NCBI GenBank assembly: GCA_015068765.1
Contig: SVJY01000012.1
Location: 1-45,422, forward strand
Source: Oscillospiraceae bacterium
GTDB taxonomy: Bacteria; Bacillota; Clostridia; UMGS1883; UMGS1540
Reading direction: 5' to 3'
Length of the DNA: 45,422 bases
Shown piece after piece: positions 18,164-28,187 of this stretch. Every line of letters begins with the position of its first letter. Within the stretch, counting starts at the first letter, position 1. The notes beneath the pieces are model-generated. The model saw nothing but the letters and a program-made list of their open reading frames with translations. It was not told the DNA's origin and ran no database searches. Both the position numbers and the translations under genes were made by a program.

Positions 18164-19000
18164 ATGAACAAAGTTACTTTAAAAATCAAAGTTTTATTGG
18201 ACGAAATGGGAAAGGCGGAAAAAAAGGTTGCCCACTGGATTTTAGAGCATCCGGGAGAAATTTTGCCCCTTTCTATCGTAGAGCTTGCAGAAAAAGCGAC
18301 TTGCAGTGAGGCGACGATTTTTCGCTTTGCACAGCATTTAGGCTTTACCGGCTATCAGGAATTAAAAATTGCCCTCGCCCGCGAAACCAAGAGTGCGATT
18401 GTAAACGCACATATGACTGCGGAGGACAGTGCATTTGAAATCTTTGAAAAGGTTTGTAATGATATATACTGCTCCTTGGAGCGTACAAAAAAGGTGCTGG
18501 ACCCCGATGTGCTGCAAGCGGCGGCAGATTCGGTTATGGCCGCCGGCAAAACCATTGTGATGGGGCTCGGAAATTCTGCGGCAGTCGCGCAGGATGCCGC
18601 CCACAAGCTACTGCGAGCCGGCTATACCGCATTTGCCTATACGGATAACCATATGCAAATGATTGCGGCGGCACACCTCAATCCCGGCGATGTGGCCATC
18701 GGCATATCCCATTCCGGTTCTTCCAAGGACGTAATTGAAGCCTTGCAAACGGCGAAGGAACACGGTGCAACAACCATTTGTATTACGAATAAAGGCAAGT
18801 CACCGATCCAGAAGCATAGCGATCTGGTTCTGTATACCTCCTCCGAAGAAACCCAGTATAATATTCTGGCCTTAAATTCCAGAATTGCACAGCTTTCCAT
18901 TATCGATGCCCTGTATTATCATATTGTATACCAGCAGTCCCCCAAAACCCTTCCCTCCATCGAGGATACGGAAAGCTCCCTGAAAACAAAAAAATACTGA
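18164..19000 (+). CDS. RpiR/MurR family transcriptional regulator (HTH + SIS)
   Basis: ATG 18164 (MNKVTLKIKVLLDEMGKAEKKVAHWIL); HTH ATCSEATIFRFAQHLGFTGYQELK; SIS region GLGNSAAVAQDAAHKLLRAG, GISHSGSSKDVIEAL. Upstream promoter TTGACA-N18-TAAAAT. Confidence 0.92.
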   Translation: MNKVTLKIKVLLDEMGKAEKKVAHWILEHPGEILPLSIVELAEKATCSEATIFRFAQHLGFTGYQELKIALARETKSAIVNAHMTAEDSAFEIFEKVCNDIYCSLERTKKVLDPDVLQAAADSVMAAGKTIVMGLGNSAAVAQDAAHKLLRAGYTAFAYTDNHMQMIAAAHLNPGDVAIGISHSGSSKDVIEALQTAKEHGATTICITNKGKSPIQKHSDLVLYTSSEETQYNILALNSRIAQLSIIDALYYHIVYQQSPKTLPSIEDTESSLKTKKY

Positions 19001-19008
19001 GAAATGTT

Positions 19009-19047
19009 CATGGGTCTGTAAAAAATCAACTTTTTTACAGACCCATG
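19009..19047. terminator. Bidirectional Rho-independent terminator
   Basis: catgggtctgtaaaaaa...ttttttacagacccatg near-perfect hairpin followed by tttcttttttt; lies between convergent rpiR and the N/Q microprotein gene. Confidence 0.9.
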
Positions 19048-19078
19048 TTTCTTTTTTTACATTCCCCGGAAAGTCAGC

Positions 19079-19243
19079 CTAGCGGTTCTGATTTTCCTGA
19101 TTGTTATTGCGGTTATTCTTGTTATTGTCCTGATTATTGTTGCGGTTATTGTTGCTTTGGTTGTTCTGGTTGTTCTGGTTGTTTCTGTTGTTCTGCTGAT
19201 TCTGGTTGTTGTTCTGGTTGTTATTGTTCTGATTGTTGTTCAT
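19079..19243 (-). CDS. 54-aa Asn/Gln-rich low-complexity microprotein
   Basis: Minus-strand ATG at 19243 preceded by perfect ggaggtgaaacc RBS; translation MNNNQNNNNQNNNQNQQNNRNNQNNQNNQSNNNRNNNQDNNKNNRNNNQENQNR*, TAG at 19081-19079. Below the length cutoff of the ORF track. Confidence 0.75.
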   Translation of the reverse strand: MNNNQNNNNQNNNQNQQNNRNNQNNQNNQSNNNRNNNQDNNKNNRNNNQENQNR

Positions 19244-19332
19244 GGTTTCACCTCCTTAATGATTACGAGTATAGTTTGCCTCGCTTGTGGAAAACTATAC
19301 GCAGTTAATCAAAATGAAGGGAGACTTTTCCC

Positions 19333-20466
19333 ATGCTTCTAATCCAAAACGGACTTTTATTTACTATGGAGGACGAAAGACCCAGACGGGGAGATTTACT
19401 CATCCAGGAGGGAAAAATTGCCAAAATTGCTGAAAGCATACCGCCGACGGAGGGTATGCAGATTTTCAATGCCGCCAGCATGCAGGTATTCCCCGGCTTT
19501 ATCGATGCCCACAGTCACATCGGCATTTGCGAGGAACGGACAAGCGGACAAGGGGACGAAAGCAACGAGGGCACCAATCCCCAAACACCCTGTATGCGTG
19601 CTATTGACGCAATCAATCCCATGGACGCCGCTTTTCATAACGCCCTTGCCGCCGGCATTACGGGTGCCATGGTCGGGCCCGGCAGTGCCAACGCCATCGG
19701 CGGACAGTTCGCTTTTATTAAACTGCACGGTCGGCGGATTGACGACATGATCGTCCTCGCGCCTGCCGCCATAAAAATTGCCTTTGGGGAAAATCCCATG
19801 ACAAACTACGGCACAAACGGCAATATGCCCTCCACACGCATGGGCATTGCTTCCCTGATTCGTGAAGAGCTGTTCCTTGCACGGCAGTATTTTGAAGGCG
19901 GTGACGGCAAAGCCTTTGCCACGGAATGCTATCGGGATTTATTTGAAGGAAGGATTCCCTTAAAAGCCCATGTGCACCGGGCAGATGATATTTTCACGGC
20001 CATCCGCATTGCAAAGGAGTTCGGGCTGGGACTTACCTTGGACCATTGCACGGAGGGGCACTTAATTGCGGAGGAAATCGCCGAAAGCGGATTCCCTGCC
20101 ATAGTTGGGCCCTCTCTTGCCTCCCGTACAAAAAAAGAAGTAAGCCTCTCCGACTTCAAAACGCCGGGTATTCTTCGCAAAAAAGGCGTGCCGGTTGCAC
20201 TGACGACGGACCACCCCGTGTCTCGCATTCAGTATCTGCCGCTTTGTGCGGCACTGGCGGCAAAGGAAGGCATGGGGGAATGGGACGCACTCCGTGCCAT
20301 CACCATAGATGCCGCACGCATCTGCCGGGTAGACCACCGCATCGGAAGCCTTACCGTCGGAAAAGATGCCGACCTTTGTATCTACAGCGGCAGTCCCTTA
20401 GAAATTGCATCTTCCGTTTGTGCCACAATCATAAACGGTGTCATCGTGTGGGCAAGGCAGGCTTAA
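19333..20466 (+). CDS. Amidohydrolase family protein (imidazolonepropionase-like)
   Basis: GFIDAHSHIGICEE, KAHVHRADDIFTAIRIAKEFGL, TTDHPV, GKDADLCIYSG. Confidence 0.9.
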   Translation: MLLIQNGLLFTMEDERPRRGDLLIQEGKIAKIAESIPPTEGMQIFNAASMQVFPGFIDAHSHIGICEERTSGQGDESNEGTNPQTPCMRAIDAINPMDAAFHNALAAGITGAMVGPGSANAIGGQFAFIKLHGRRIDDMIVLAPAAIKIAFGENPMTNYGTNGNMPSTRMGIASLIREELFLARQYFEGGDGKAFATECYRDLFEGRIPLKAHVHRADDIFTAIRIAKEFGLGLTLDHCTEGHLIAEEIAESGFPAIVGPSLASRTKKEVSLSDFKTPGILRKKGVPVALTTDHPVSRIQYLPLCAALAAKEGMGEWDALRAITIDAARICRVDHRIGSLTVGKDADLCIYSGSPLEIASSVCATIINGVIVWARQA

Positions 20467-20493
20467 AGACCAAAAAATAAAAAACACAAACGC

Positions 20494-21233
20494 TTATACG
20501 GCAAGTGAAATTTCCCGCAGTAATTGCCTTTCTTCCTGTGGCGAAAGTGTGTAAAACGGTGCACGGCAAGTACCGCAATCCATTCCCTGTGCTTTTAAAA
20601 TTGCCTTAATACTTGGTGCAAGACCATACTTATAAATCACCGTAATTATGCGGGTGACCTCTTCTTGCACTTTCATAGCCTCCTGAAGTTTGTTTTCCGT
20701 AAACAACTGCCGGATTCTGATGAATTTATCCGCCATAAAGTTAAAACTGCTGCCGATAGCACCGTCCGCACCCATCACAAGCCCTGCAAGAAAGGTTTCA
20801 TCATAGCCATTATAAATCACCTTATCGGGAAATTCCGTTTTCATTTGCCGAAGCTGCATGTAATCTCCCGAAGTATGCTTGATGCCCATAACATTTTCTA
20901 TGGAAAAAAGTTCAAAAAGCTGTTCCACCGTAAACTGTACGCCGGTAAAAGCAGGAATATTATAAATAACCATCGGTAGCGCTGATTCCGCTGTGACCCT
21001 TTCAAAATACGTCTTAATTTCCGCAAAGGAAAACTTATGGTAAAAATTTGCATAATTTCTTTTCGTTCTTCCGGAGAAAGCAAAAATGCCTCTGCCGAGC
21101 TTCCGCATACAAAGAAACCGGAAACACCCATTTCCAGATTTTTTTCTATCAGCCCTTCAAGTGCCTTGTGATTCACCTGCATGTCCTTATCATAAGGTGT
21201 GGCCAGTGCAGTGTAAATACCTGTGAAATCCAT
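20494..21233 (-). pseudogene. N-acetylneuraminate lyase/DHDPS family, internal deletion plus frameshift
   Basis: N-part MDFTGIYTALATPYD...GFFVCGSSAEAFLLSPEERKEIMQI joins out of frame at about 21045 to FYHKFSFAEIKTYFERVTAESALPMVIYNIPAFTGVQ...GIKHTSGDY; about 40 residues normally between these motifs are missing. Confidence 0.85.
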
Positions 21234-21245
21234 ATTGATTCCCCC

Positions 21246-22208
21246 TTAAATAATATTAGCATCTTTTGTCTTTCTATCTGCTACAATATAGCTTTCCGGC
21301 TCAAATCCGGGTAAAGCATCTTTATCGTAAAGCTGTCTGAAATTTTCAATCTTATGAAACGTAGTGGAATTGGAGTCATGTGCTCCGGCGGCACCATTAT
21401 GTGCCGTGCGCGAAAGAACCAGCAAGTCTTCCCCCGAAAAAATCCAATCGGCATACGAAAACGCGTCATCACTTCCTCTTCCGTCTCCGATCACATGCAC
21501 AACCTTCCATTCTTCCAAATCCTCGGAAATCGCCATGCAAAGCACTTGTCGTCCGAATCGGAGGTCATTGCCGATAGCAATATACACGCCCGTCTCTTTA
21601 TCCTGTTTTATCTCAAATTTCGTATCATTACTAAAAGGAAAATTCAGAATATCACACATAAAACGTATAGATTTTTCAGGGTTCTTTGCGTCCACACTTG
21701 CTTTATAGCTTACACCTGTAAATCGGGTGCGGACAATATTCACAAGCCCACCGTCCGGTGCCACCACTATATTCCCCTCAATGCAGTGGTATGGGTCTGT
21801 CTCCACAGGCAAATACAGCTTTGACAGCGACCAGTTCTCCGGCACAAGCAAATCTGCGTTTTCGTCAATGGATAAAACGCCAAGGTAATGTGCTAGATCA
21901 AAAATCTGATTCGGTACAAGCTCCACCGCACCCTCCGGTGCCGCCTCCCTGTTGTTTCCGTATTTGGCTACGTGGCCGTATTCAACTGCTTTATAGAGTC
22001 TTCCTCCATGGGAAAGCACATCCATAGAGGTGGTGTTCCAGCCCCAACGGTCTGCGCCTTCTCCACGGAATAAAACTGTAGGTGTCGTCCAAGTATCCCC
22101 TTCATCATACGACGCCGCAATCAGGATATCTCCAAAATCTGTGCTCGATGTCATAAAATACAAAACATTCTTATGTACAAAAAGACTTCCGTCAAAAGTG
22201 ATATGCAC
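21246..22208 (-). pseudogene. Sialidase-like (BNR-repeat) protein, apparently 5'-truncated
   Basis: Begins mid-domain (HITFDGSLFVHKNVLYFM) at a GTG inside a palindrome; repeats AASYDEGDTWTTP, CIEGNIVVAPDGG, LLVLSRTAHNGA; in-frame stop only about 11 codons upstream. Confidence 0.65.
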
Positions 22209-22240
22209 CCCAAAAGTCGGACACTTTTGGGGTGCATATC
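22200..22240. repeat. Perfect 18-bp inverted repeat with 5-nt loop (possible IS/MITE scar or terminator)
   Basis: gatatgcaccccaaaagt-cggac-acttttggggtgcatatc, 27 nt downstream of the pfp stop codon and at the truncated 5' end of the sialidase-like ORF. Confidence 0.8.
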
Positions 22241-22267
22241 AAAACTATTTTTTTACTTCCGTGTTTA

Positions 22268-23926
22268 TTATTCTTTTTCCAGTGCCAGTGTTCTTGTGGT
22301 AATATCGCAAACCTCACTGGGGCCGTAATACTGAATGGCACCCGGATATACGTAGGAGGTCTCGATTGCCCAGGTCTCTCTGTTTGCTTCAAAGAATTTA
22401 AAGGGCTTGCCGTCCAGCTCTACCAGTGCTTTCTTGATAACCGGCTTATCCTCTCCGTGTCTTCTTTCAATATTCATCATTTTCGTGATGGGCATACCGC
22501 CTGCAACCCATTCGGAAGCCGGCTTGGAAAGATTGGAAATCTTGGAAAGGTAGCCGTTGTAGCCGTACTGAATCAGCATAAAGGCATTGTAGCCCAGGGA
22601 GTAGCAGTAGTCCGCATCGAAGTTAGACGGGAATGCACATCTGCCCTCATAGCCCAGGAAATGATGCAGCGGTGAGAATTTGCCGCTGTATGTGCCGGCC
22701 TTCTTTCTGGCGGCAAGCTTATCCGCAACGAGTGCCGAGAACAGCTTTTCCGATTCAATCAGAGAAACCTGCACATTGCCGTGGGGATCACGCTCTAAGA
22801 ATAACTGCTGCTGAATGCCCTGGGGTAAAATGGCAAATACTTCCATAGATGCCTTGGTCAAGCCATTTTCAATAAATGCGTACTTTTCCGCCCAAGTAGG
22901 AAGTGCATTGAAGGCATCTGCCTTACTGCCGGCAAGTAGCTCGTTGATTTCCGCAATCAGTATGGCAAATTCCGGAACGAATTCCACAACGCCCTCCGGA
23001 ATCACGGCAACGCCGAAATTCATACCGCGTGCGGCTCTTTCTGCAACAGAGTCGGTAATATAATCCGCAATCTGGGAAAGGGACATTTTCTTCGCCGCCA
23101 CTTCCTCGGAAATGAGGCAAATATTCGGCTGTGTTTTCAGTGCACATTCGAGGGCAACGTGGGAAGCAGAGCGACCCATAACCTTTACAAAGTGCCAATA
23201 TTTTTTCGCAGAGTTTGCGTCTCTTTCAATGTTACCGATAATCTCACTATAGGTCTTGGTGGCTGTATCAAAGCCGAAGGAGCAATCGATATCTTCGTTT
23301 TTCAGGTCGCCGTCAATGGTTTTCGGGCAACCGATTACCTGAACGCCGGTATTGTTGGCGGCAAAATACTCTGCCAGGACAGCGGCGTTCGTGTTGGAAT
23401 CATCTCCACCGATGATAACGATAGCGGTAATGCCATGCTTCTTGCATACCTCACTTACGATGGCAAACTGCTCGTTCGTTTCCAGCTTTGTTCTGCCTGA
23501 ACCGATAATATCAAAGCCACCGGTGTTTCTATACTGATCAATATACTCGTCATCAAAAATTACATAATTGTCTTCAATAAGACCAATCGGACCGTTTTTA
23601 AAGCCGTACAGCACGTTTTCAGGGTTTGTGGACTTTAACGCATCATACAGGCCGCAGATAACATTGTGTCCGCCGGGTGCCTGTCCGCCGGAAAGGATAA
23701 CGCCTACAACCTGCTTTTTAGGCGTGGAAGTATTTTGTCCCTTCTGAAAAACAATTTCCTTTTTGCCGTAGGTATTGGGGAAAAGGGCTTGAATTTTTTC
23801 GCAATCTGCTACGCTTTTCGTTTCTGCCCCTTCCAAAACATTGATCTCGGCGATGCCGCCTCTCAGCATCTGGGGCAGCTTCGGCGTGTAAGCATACCTT
23901 GCTTTTTGCAGTGATGAAATTTCCAT
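22268..23926 (-). CDS. pfp: Diphosphate-dependent 6-phosphofructokinase, long type
   Basis: VVGVILSGGQAPGGHNVI, IGSGRTKLET, IIGGDDSNTNAAVLAEYF, GCPKTIDGDLKNEDIDCSFGFDTA, KVMGRSASHVALECAL. Confidence 0.93.
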   Translation of the reverse strand: MEISSLQKARYAYTPKLPQMLRGGIAEINVLEGAETKSVADCEKIQALFPNTYGKKEIVFQKGQNTSTPKKQVVGVILSGGQAPGGHNVICGLYDALKSTNPENVLYGFKNGPIGLIEDNYVIFDDEYIDQYRNTGGFDIIGSGRTKLETNEQFAIVSEVCKKHGITAIVIIGGDDSNTNAAVLAEYFAANNTGVQVIGCPKTIDGDLKNEDIDCSFGFDTATKTYSEIIGNIERDANSAKKYWHFVKVMGRSASHVALECALKTQPNICLISEEVAAKKMSLSQIADYITDSVAERAARGMNFGVAVIPEGVVEFVPEFAILIAEINELLAGSKADAFNALPTWAEKYAFIENGLTKASMEVFAILPQGIQQQLFLERDPHGNVQVSLIESEKLFSALVADKLAARKKAGTYSGKFSPLHHFLGYEGRCAFPSNFDADYCYSLGYNAFMLIQYGYNGYLSKISNLSKPASEWVAGGMPITKMMNIERRHGEDKPVIKKALVELDGKPFKFFEANRETWAIETSYVYPGAIQYYGPSEVCDITTRTLALEKE

Positions 23927-24063
23927 ATTTTTTCTCCTTCTGTTTATATAATAGCTTTATTATAATACACTGCGGCGAAAAAGTAAAGGGGTATGTGAAA
24001 AAAAGGATAAAAAGCTATGCCTCTGTGCGAAATGCAAATATCTTGCGATCGCAAAAAGCCTTG

Positions 24064-24840
24064 TCACTGATTCATATGAACGGGCGAAGTACCGTAGTGC
24101 TGTTTGAACACCTTTCCAAAATACAAAGGGTCTTTATAGCCAACCATCGATGCCAGCTCTTTTACCGTGGTAAATTCTCCGCTGTCAATAATCGATCGGG
24201 CATAAGAAAACCGTTTGCCGGCGATATAATTTTTAGGACTTGTCCCGAATCTTGCGGCAAATATTTTTCTGAAATAGGTGCCGGAGATGCCGCACAACCG
24301 ATGAAGCTTATCAATTTTCAGGTCGCAGTCATAGATGTGCTGCTGCAAATAGGTCACTGCCGGTTCTATCACACTGATTTTCTTTTTGTCCTGATATTGC
24401 AAGGCCTCCAGATTGGAAACATAGGCAAGCAAGCCGTACATCAGAGAAAGACATTGATATTTTTGACTTTGATTTCCGAATTTCCACAAATCCGCAAAGT
24501 GATACATAATATATTCCGCATCATAAAACTCTTTAATAGAATAACGGGACGGACGCACCTCGCCAAAGTCACCCTCCAGATTGATAATTGTGCCAACGGC
24601 ATCCTCTTCTGATACTTTTTTGTATTCATACCGGCTTCCTTTTGGCAAAAATATCATCTCGCCCTCATTAACCAATATGTTTTTATCTTCAAAAAAATAT
24701 TGTATGGCACCACGAACCCGAATGCTAAAGCTGTGCGCTTTTCTTGATGCAACCGTTCCGTAGGGTTTGTTTGTTTTGTGCATTGCGGACAGAACTTTTA
24801 AATTTTCTATATTGTCAAACATACACTTTCTCCACTCCAT
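24064..24840 (-). CDS. AraC family transcriptional regulator
   Basis: Cupin-like N-terminus; C-terminal two-HTH LHRLCGISGTYFRKIFAARFGTSPKNYIAGKRFSYARSII...VGYKDPLYFGKVFKQHYGTSP. Confidence 0.92.
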   Translation of the reverse strand: MEWRKCMFDNIENLKVLSAMHKTNKPYGTVASRKAHSFSIRVRGAIQYFFEDKNILVNEGEMIFLPKGSRYEYKKVSEEDAVGTIINLEGDFGEVRPSRYSIKEFYDAEYIMYHFADLWKFGNQSQKYQCLSLMYGLLAYVSNLEALQYQDKKKISVIEPAVTYLQQHIYDCDLKIDKLHRLCGISGTYFRKIFAARFGTSPKNYIAGKRFSYARSIIDSGEFTTVKELASMVGYKDPLYFGKVFKQHYGTSPVHMNQ

Positions 24841-24997
24841 AAAGGTTTATGCGTTTATTCTACCATATTACAGAACGGATTACAACCATGCGAAGTAAAT
24901 TATTGTTATAAAAATTCCATGTCGTTTCATTATTTCCATTTACAATATCACATATACCGCTATAATGTATGTAGTACCGGGAAAGAAGGAATTTGAA

Positions 24998-26284
24998 ATG
25001 GAAGAACGCTCGAAATTGAAATTTAACTACGTTTGGGTAATCATTGGGCTCTGCTTTATAATGGTTGCCACCAGCCTCGGTCTCTGTAGTAGCGGCCGAA
25101 ATTTGTACTTAACAGCCATTACCGATGCATTAAGCATTCCCCGGGGTGCTTTTTCCGTAACGAACACACTGCGTTTTTTAACAACCACAGTTGTTAATTT
25201 ATTTTTCGGCAAGCTTGTCTACCGCTTTGGAACAAAAAAGCTCATTTGTGCAGGGCTACTCTGTTTGATTTGCTTTGCTTTAATCAATTCTTTTGCTACC
25301 GGTCTTTTTGTTTTCTATATCGGGAGCCTCTTTTTGGGAACGGGGCTTTCCTGGACAGGCACAACGATGACAAGTGCCATTGTAAATAAATGGTGTAAAA
25401 CGAATAAGGGAACCATAACGGGTGCCATCTTGGCGGCAAACGGCATCGGCGGTGCCGTCGCCGTACAGATTATATCCCCCATTATCTTTCAGGAGGGAAA
25501 TCCCTTTGGCTACCGCACCTCTTACCACATGGTTTCAATCGTTTTAGCCGTCGTACTGTTGCTTGTTATCTTTTTGTACCGGGAACATCCAAAGGGCGAA
25601 AATGAAAAAACGGTTGTTTCTCCAAAAAAACGAAAGGCCAGAGGCGAAGGATGGGTTGGAATGGAGTATGCCTCTGCCATCAAAAAGCCTTATTTTTATC
25701 TTGCGATCCTCTGCATGTTTTTTACGGGCATGGCTCTGCAGGGGTTGGGCGGCATTGCCTTCCCGCATATGTATGACATTGGCATTGATGTCGGCTTCGT
25801 TGCCACAATCTCCAGCGTGAGCAGCCTTTTGCTTACAGTGTCAAAATTTTCTGCCGGCTTTCTGTATGACAGACTGGGGATGCGGCTTTCTATGAACGTT
25901 TGTTTCTTTTGTGCATTTATCTCTATAGTGGGACTGATTCTTATCGCAAACACACCGCTGGGGTATGCCATTGCGTTTATCCGCGGCATTTTTTCCTCTT
26001 TTGCGCTGCCCCTCGAAACCGTTATGCTGCCTCTTTTTGCCGCGGAGCTCTTCGGTAACAAAGCGTTTGAAAAGGTTGTGGGCATCTTTGTCTCTGCCAG
26101 CACTGCCGGCTTTGCCATCGGTTCACCCTTCGGCAATATTTGCTATGACCTGTTTGGCAGCTATACCGTCGCCTTTTATGTTTTTGGCATTATGCTGATT
26201 TTTGTCACCATAGCAATGCAATATGTGCTTTCTGCCGCAACCCGTGACAGAAAAGAGATTGAAAAAATCGCTGCATTGCAATAG
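24998..26284 (+). CDS. MFS transporter
   Basis: ATG 24998 after aagaagga; about 12 hydrophobic segments; promoter TTTACA-N16-TATAAT upstream. Confidence 0.9.
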   Translation: MEERSKLKFNYVWVIIGLCFIMVATSLGLCSSGRNLYLTAITDALSIPRGAFSVTNTLRFLTTTVVNLFFGKLVYRFGTKKLICAGLLCLICFALINSFATGLFVFYIGSLFLGTGLSWTGTTMTSAIVNKWCKTNKGTITGAILAANGIGGAVAVQIISPIIFQEGNPFGYRTSYHMVSIVLAVVLLLVIFLYREHPKGENEKTVVSPKKRKARGEGWVGMEYASAIKKPYFYLAILCMFFTGMALQGLGGIAFPHMYDIGIDVGFVATISSVSSLLLTVSKFSAGFLYDRLGMRLSMNVCFFCAFISIVGLILIANTPLGYAIAFIRGIFSSFALPLETVMLPLFAAELFGNKAFEKVVGIFVSASTAGFAIGSPFGNICYDLFGSYTVAFYVFGIMLIFVTIAMQYVLSAATRDRKEIEKIAALQ

Positions 26285-26300
26285 CAATGCTCAGACTGTC

Positions 26301-26332
26301 AAAGCCCGGAAGCGTTTGCTTCCGGGCTTTTC
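26301..26332 (+). terminator. Rho-independent terminator between convergent genes
   Basis: aaagcccggaagc-gttt-gcttccgggctttt. Confidence 0.9.
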
Positions 26333-26359
26333 TGTCTTATATTAATGAAAACGAAATGG

Positions 26360-27277
26360 CTATCTGTTCTGTTTCCTGTATTCCAAAGGGGAAATTCCCA
26401 TTTCCCGTTTGAAAATCCGGTTAAAGTGGTTGACGTTATTGAAGCCCACATCGTAGCAAATGGTCAGAATTTTCTGATCCGTTGTCTCCAAAAGCTCCAG
26501 TGCCTTGGAAATCCGCACCTTCGTAAGGTATTCCGTAAACGTCCGGGACGTGAAATACTTAAACAGATGCCGAAAATAGGAGGGTGACAGGGCGTATCGC
26601 CTTGCCACGGAGTCCACCGTCAAATTTTCATAGTAGTTACTCTCTATATAGTGGATGGCCTCCAGGATGCATTCCTTCTGGTATCTATAGGTCTGTCCGG
26701 TTTCGGAGCTGTCCAGATACTGCCGAAATTCCCGTCCCACAAGAACCAGAAGATGCAGAAGCTGTGCACGAATCAGTAGCTCGAAGCCGTCCCGCTGTTT
26801 CGTATATTCCTCATATACCTCTTTCAGTATATTTTCCACCGCCGTGCGTACACTGCCTGCCAGATTAAACCGGGGCTTCACCAAATCCTTGGAAACCAGG
26901 AAGGGTCTGATATACGCAAAATCAATGAAAACTTCCGCTTCGCTCAGGTCATGAAAGTTCTGATTGATAAACTCCGGTGTGAACTCAAACTCGAAAATGA
27001 TTGCATTTTCATCGTCCTTTTTCACGATAGAATGGGGAACTCTGGGCGGAATGATAAAAATATCACCCTTTACGATTTCATGGGCTTTATCGTTTACAAT
27101 ATGGAGTGCCTTGCCGCTGTACACATAATTGATCTGAATGAAATTATGCTCGTGCATGGCTCTGTTTTGATAGGTTACATCATATTTCGTTACAAAAAAC
27201 GGAAGGCCGCCGTTATTATTATCTGTCATTTCAAAGATGATATAGGTTTCGCCGTGGCTGTTGATAAAGTTTTGCAT
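26360..27277 (-). CDS. AraC family transcriptional regulator
   Basis: Cupin N-terminus (ALHIVNDKAHEIVKGDIFIIPPRVPH); C-terminal RRYALSPSYFRHLFKYFTSRTFTEYLTKVRISKALELL...VGFNNVNHFNRIFKREMGISPLEYR. Confidence 0.93.
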   Translation of the reverse strand: MQNFINSHGETYIIFEMTDNNNGGLPFFVTKYDVTYQNRAMHEHNFIQINYVYSGKALHIVNDKAHEIVKGDIFIIPPRVPHSIVKKDDENAIIFEFEFTPEFINQNFHDLSEAEVFIDFAYIRPFLVSKDLVKPRFNLAGSVRTAVENILKEVYEEYTKQRDGFELLIRAQLLHLLVLVGREFRQYLDSSETGQTYRYQKECILEAIHYIESNYYENLTVDSVARRYALSPSYFRHLFKYFTSRTFTEYLTKVRISKALELLETTDQKILTICYDVGFNNVNHFNRIFKREMGISPLEYRKQNR

Positions 27278-27387
27278 ATGGTCGCCGAAACAGTTGTCGG
27301 CTTCACCTCCCTATGAACAGATTGAAAAAACACACCGCTGGAGAATCTATATACAGTATACCTTATTCTCAAAAGGAAAGCAAGCGT

Positions 27388-28179
27388 TTATCGCAAAAAT
27401 ATAAGCTCGTCGTAGGAAGTGATTTTATGAATGGTCCGCTCTACCGTCCGGGCATCCGTTCTGCGGGCAGCATCCCCCACACGTTCCATAGTCGCCTCAC
27501 AATAATCACTCCGGCAGAGCTCCAGCTTAATTTCCAAGGGATAGGGCCTTATAAACGGTGCTTTTTTTATGTGCATTCCGGCCTCTGCCGCATCACAAAT
27601 CCGCCGGAGAGCTTCTTCCCGCGGGAGACAGATGGCACGGTTTCTGGAGGTGGCTTTTTTCACCGGTGCCACTGCCACCTCTCCCAAGGTAGCCTGCACA
27701 TCCCGGCACACTGCCGCATCCCCGCTGACCATCACCACCGGAATCCCGAATGCACCGACAAACAGAGCGTTGATTTCCACCTCGCTCATCTGCTGTCCGT
27801 TGATCGAATACTTATACCACTGGAGAGAGGACATGGTATGATCCAGAAAGCCGTGCATGGTACCGGCTTTTGCATGGGCACCCACTTCCATATATACGTC
27901 AATTTCGCCGCTGCGGATCACATCCTCCCATTCCTTCATGGTAACGATGGTTACCCGTGGGTCGGCCTTTTCCGGGGCAAAAGCATCAAAATGCCCTTCC
28001 ACGGTATAGATTTTCTCTGCACCGCCCCGTTTCGCGCCCTCCACGGCCGCATTCAAATCCTCCATCATCAGCTGTTGGCAGTAGGGAAAGTCCTTACCCT
28101 TCGGGTCTATCATTTCCATGGAATCAATATTGCTGACTCCTTCCAGATCGGTCATAATAAAAACATTCATTTCGTTCAC
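27388..28179 (-). CDS. M55 family peptidase (DppA-like D-aminopeptidase)
   Basis: FIMTDLEGVSNI, EGHFDAFAP, MEVGAHAKAGTMHGFLDHTM, INALFVGAFGIPVVMVSGD. Start may be GTG 28179 or ATG 28170. Confidence 0.85.
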   Translation of the reverse strand: MNEMNVFIMTDLEGVSNIDSMEMIDPKGKDFPYCQQLMMEDLNAAVEGAKRGGAEKIYTVEGHFDAFAPEKADPRVTIVTMKEWEDVIRSGEIDVYMEVGAHAKAGTMHGFLDHTMSSLQWYKYSINGQQMSEVEINALFVGAFGIPVVMVSGDAAVCRDVQATLGEVAVAPVKKATSRNRAICLPREEALRRICDAAEAGMHIKKAPFIRPYPLEIKLELCRSDYCEATMERVGDAARRTDARTVERTIHKITSYDELIFLR

Positions 28180-28187
28180 TCTTTTCT

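Noticed and set aside
19045-19342. Cys-rich ORF (19045-19308) and Val/Leu-rich ORF (19157-19342) on plus strand
   Set aside because: Compositional artefacts antisense to the Asn/Gln codons of the minus-strand microprotein; the 264-nt ORF starts inside a terminator and neither has an RBS.
24043-24054. Palindrome ttgcgatcgcaa downstream of the AraC gene
   Set aside because: Short and followed by A-rich DNA on plus strand; may be a weak terminator, insufficient support for a specific call.
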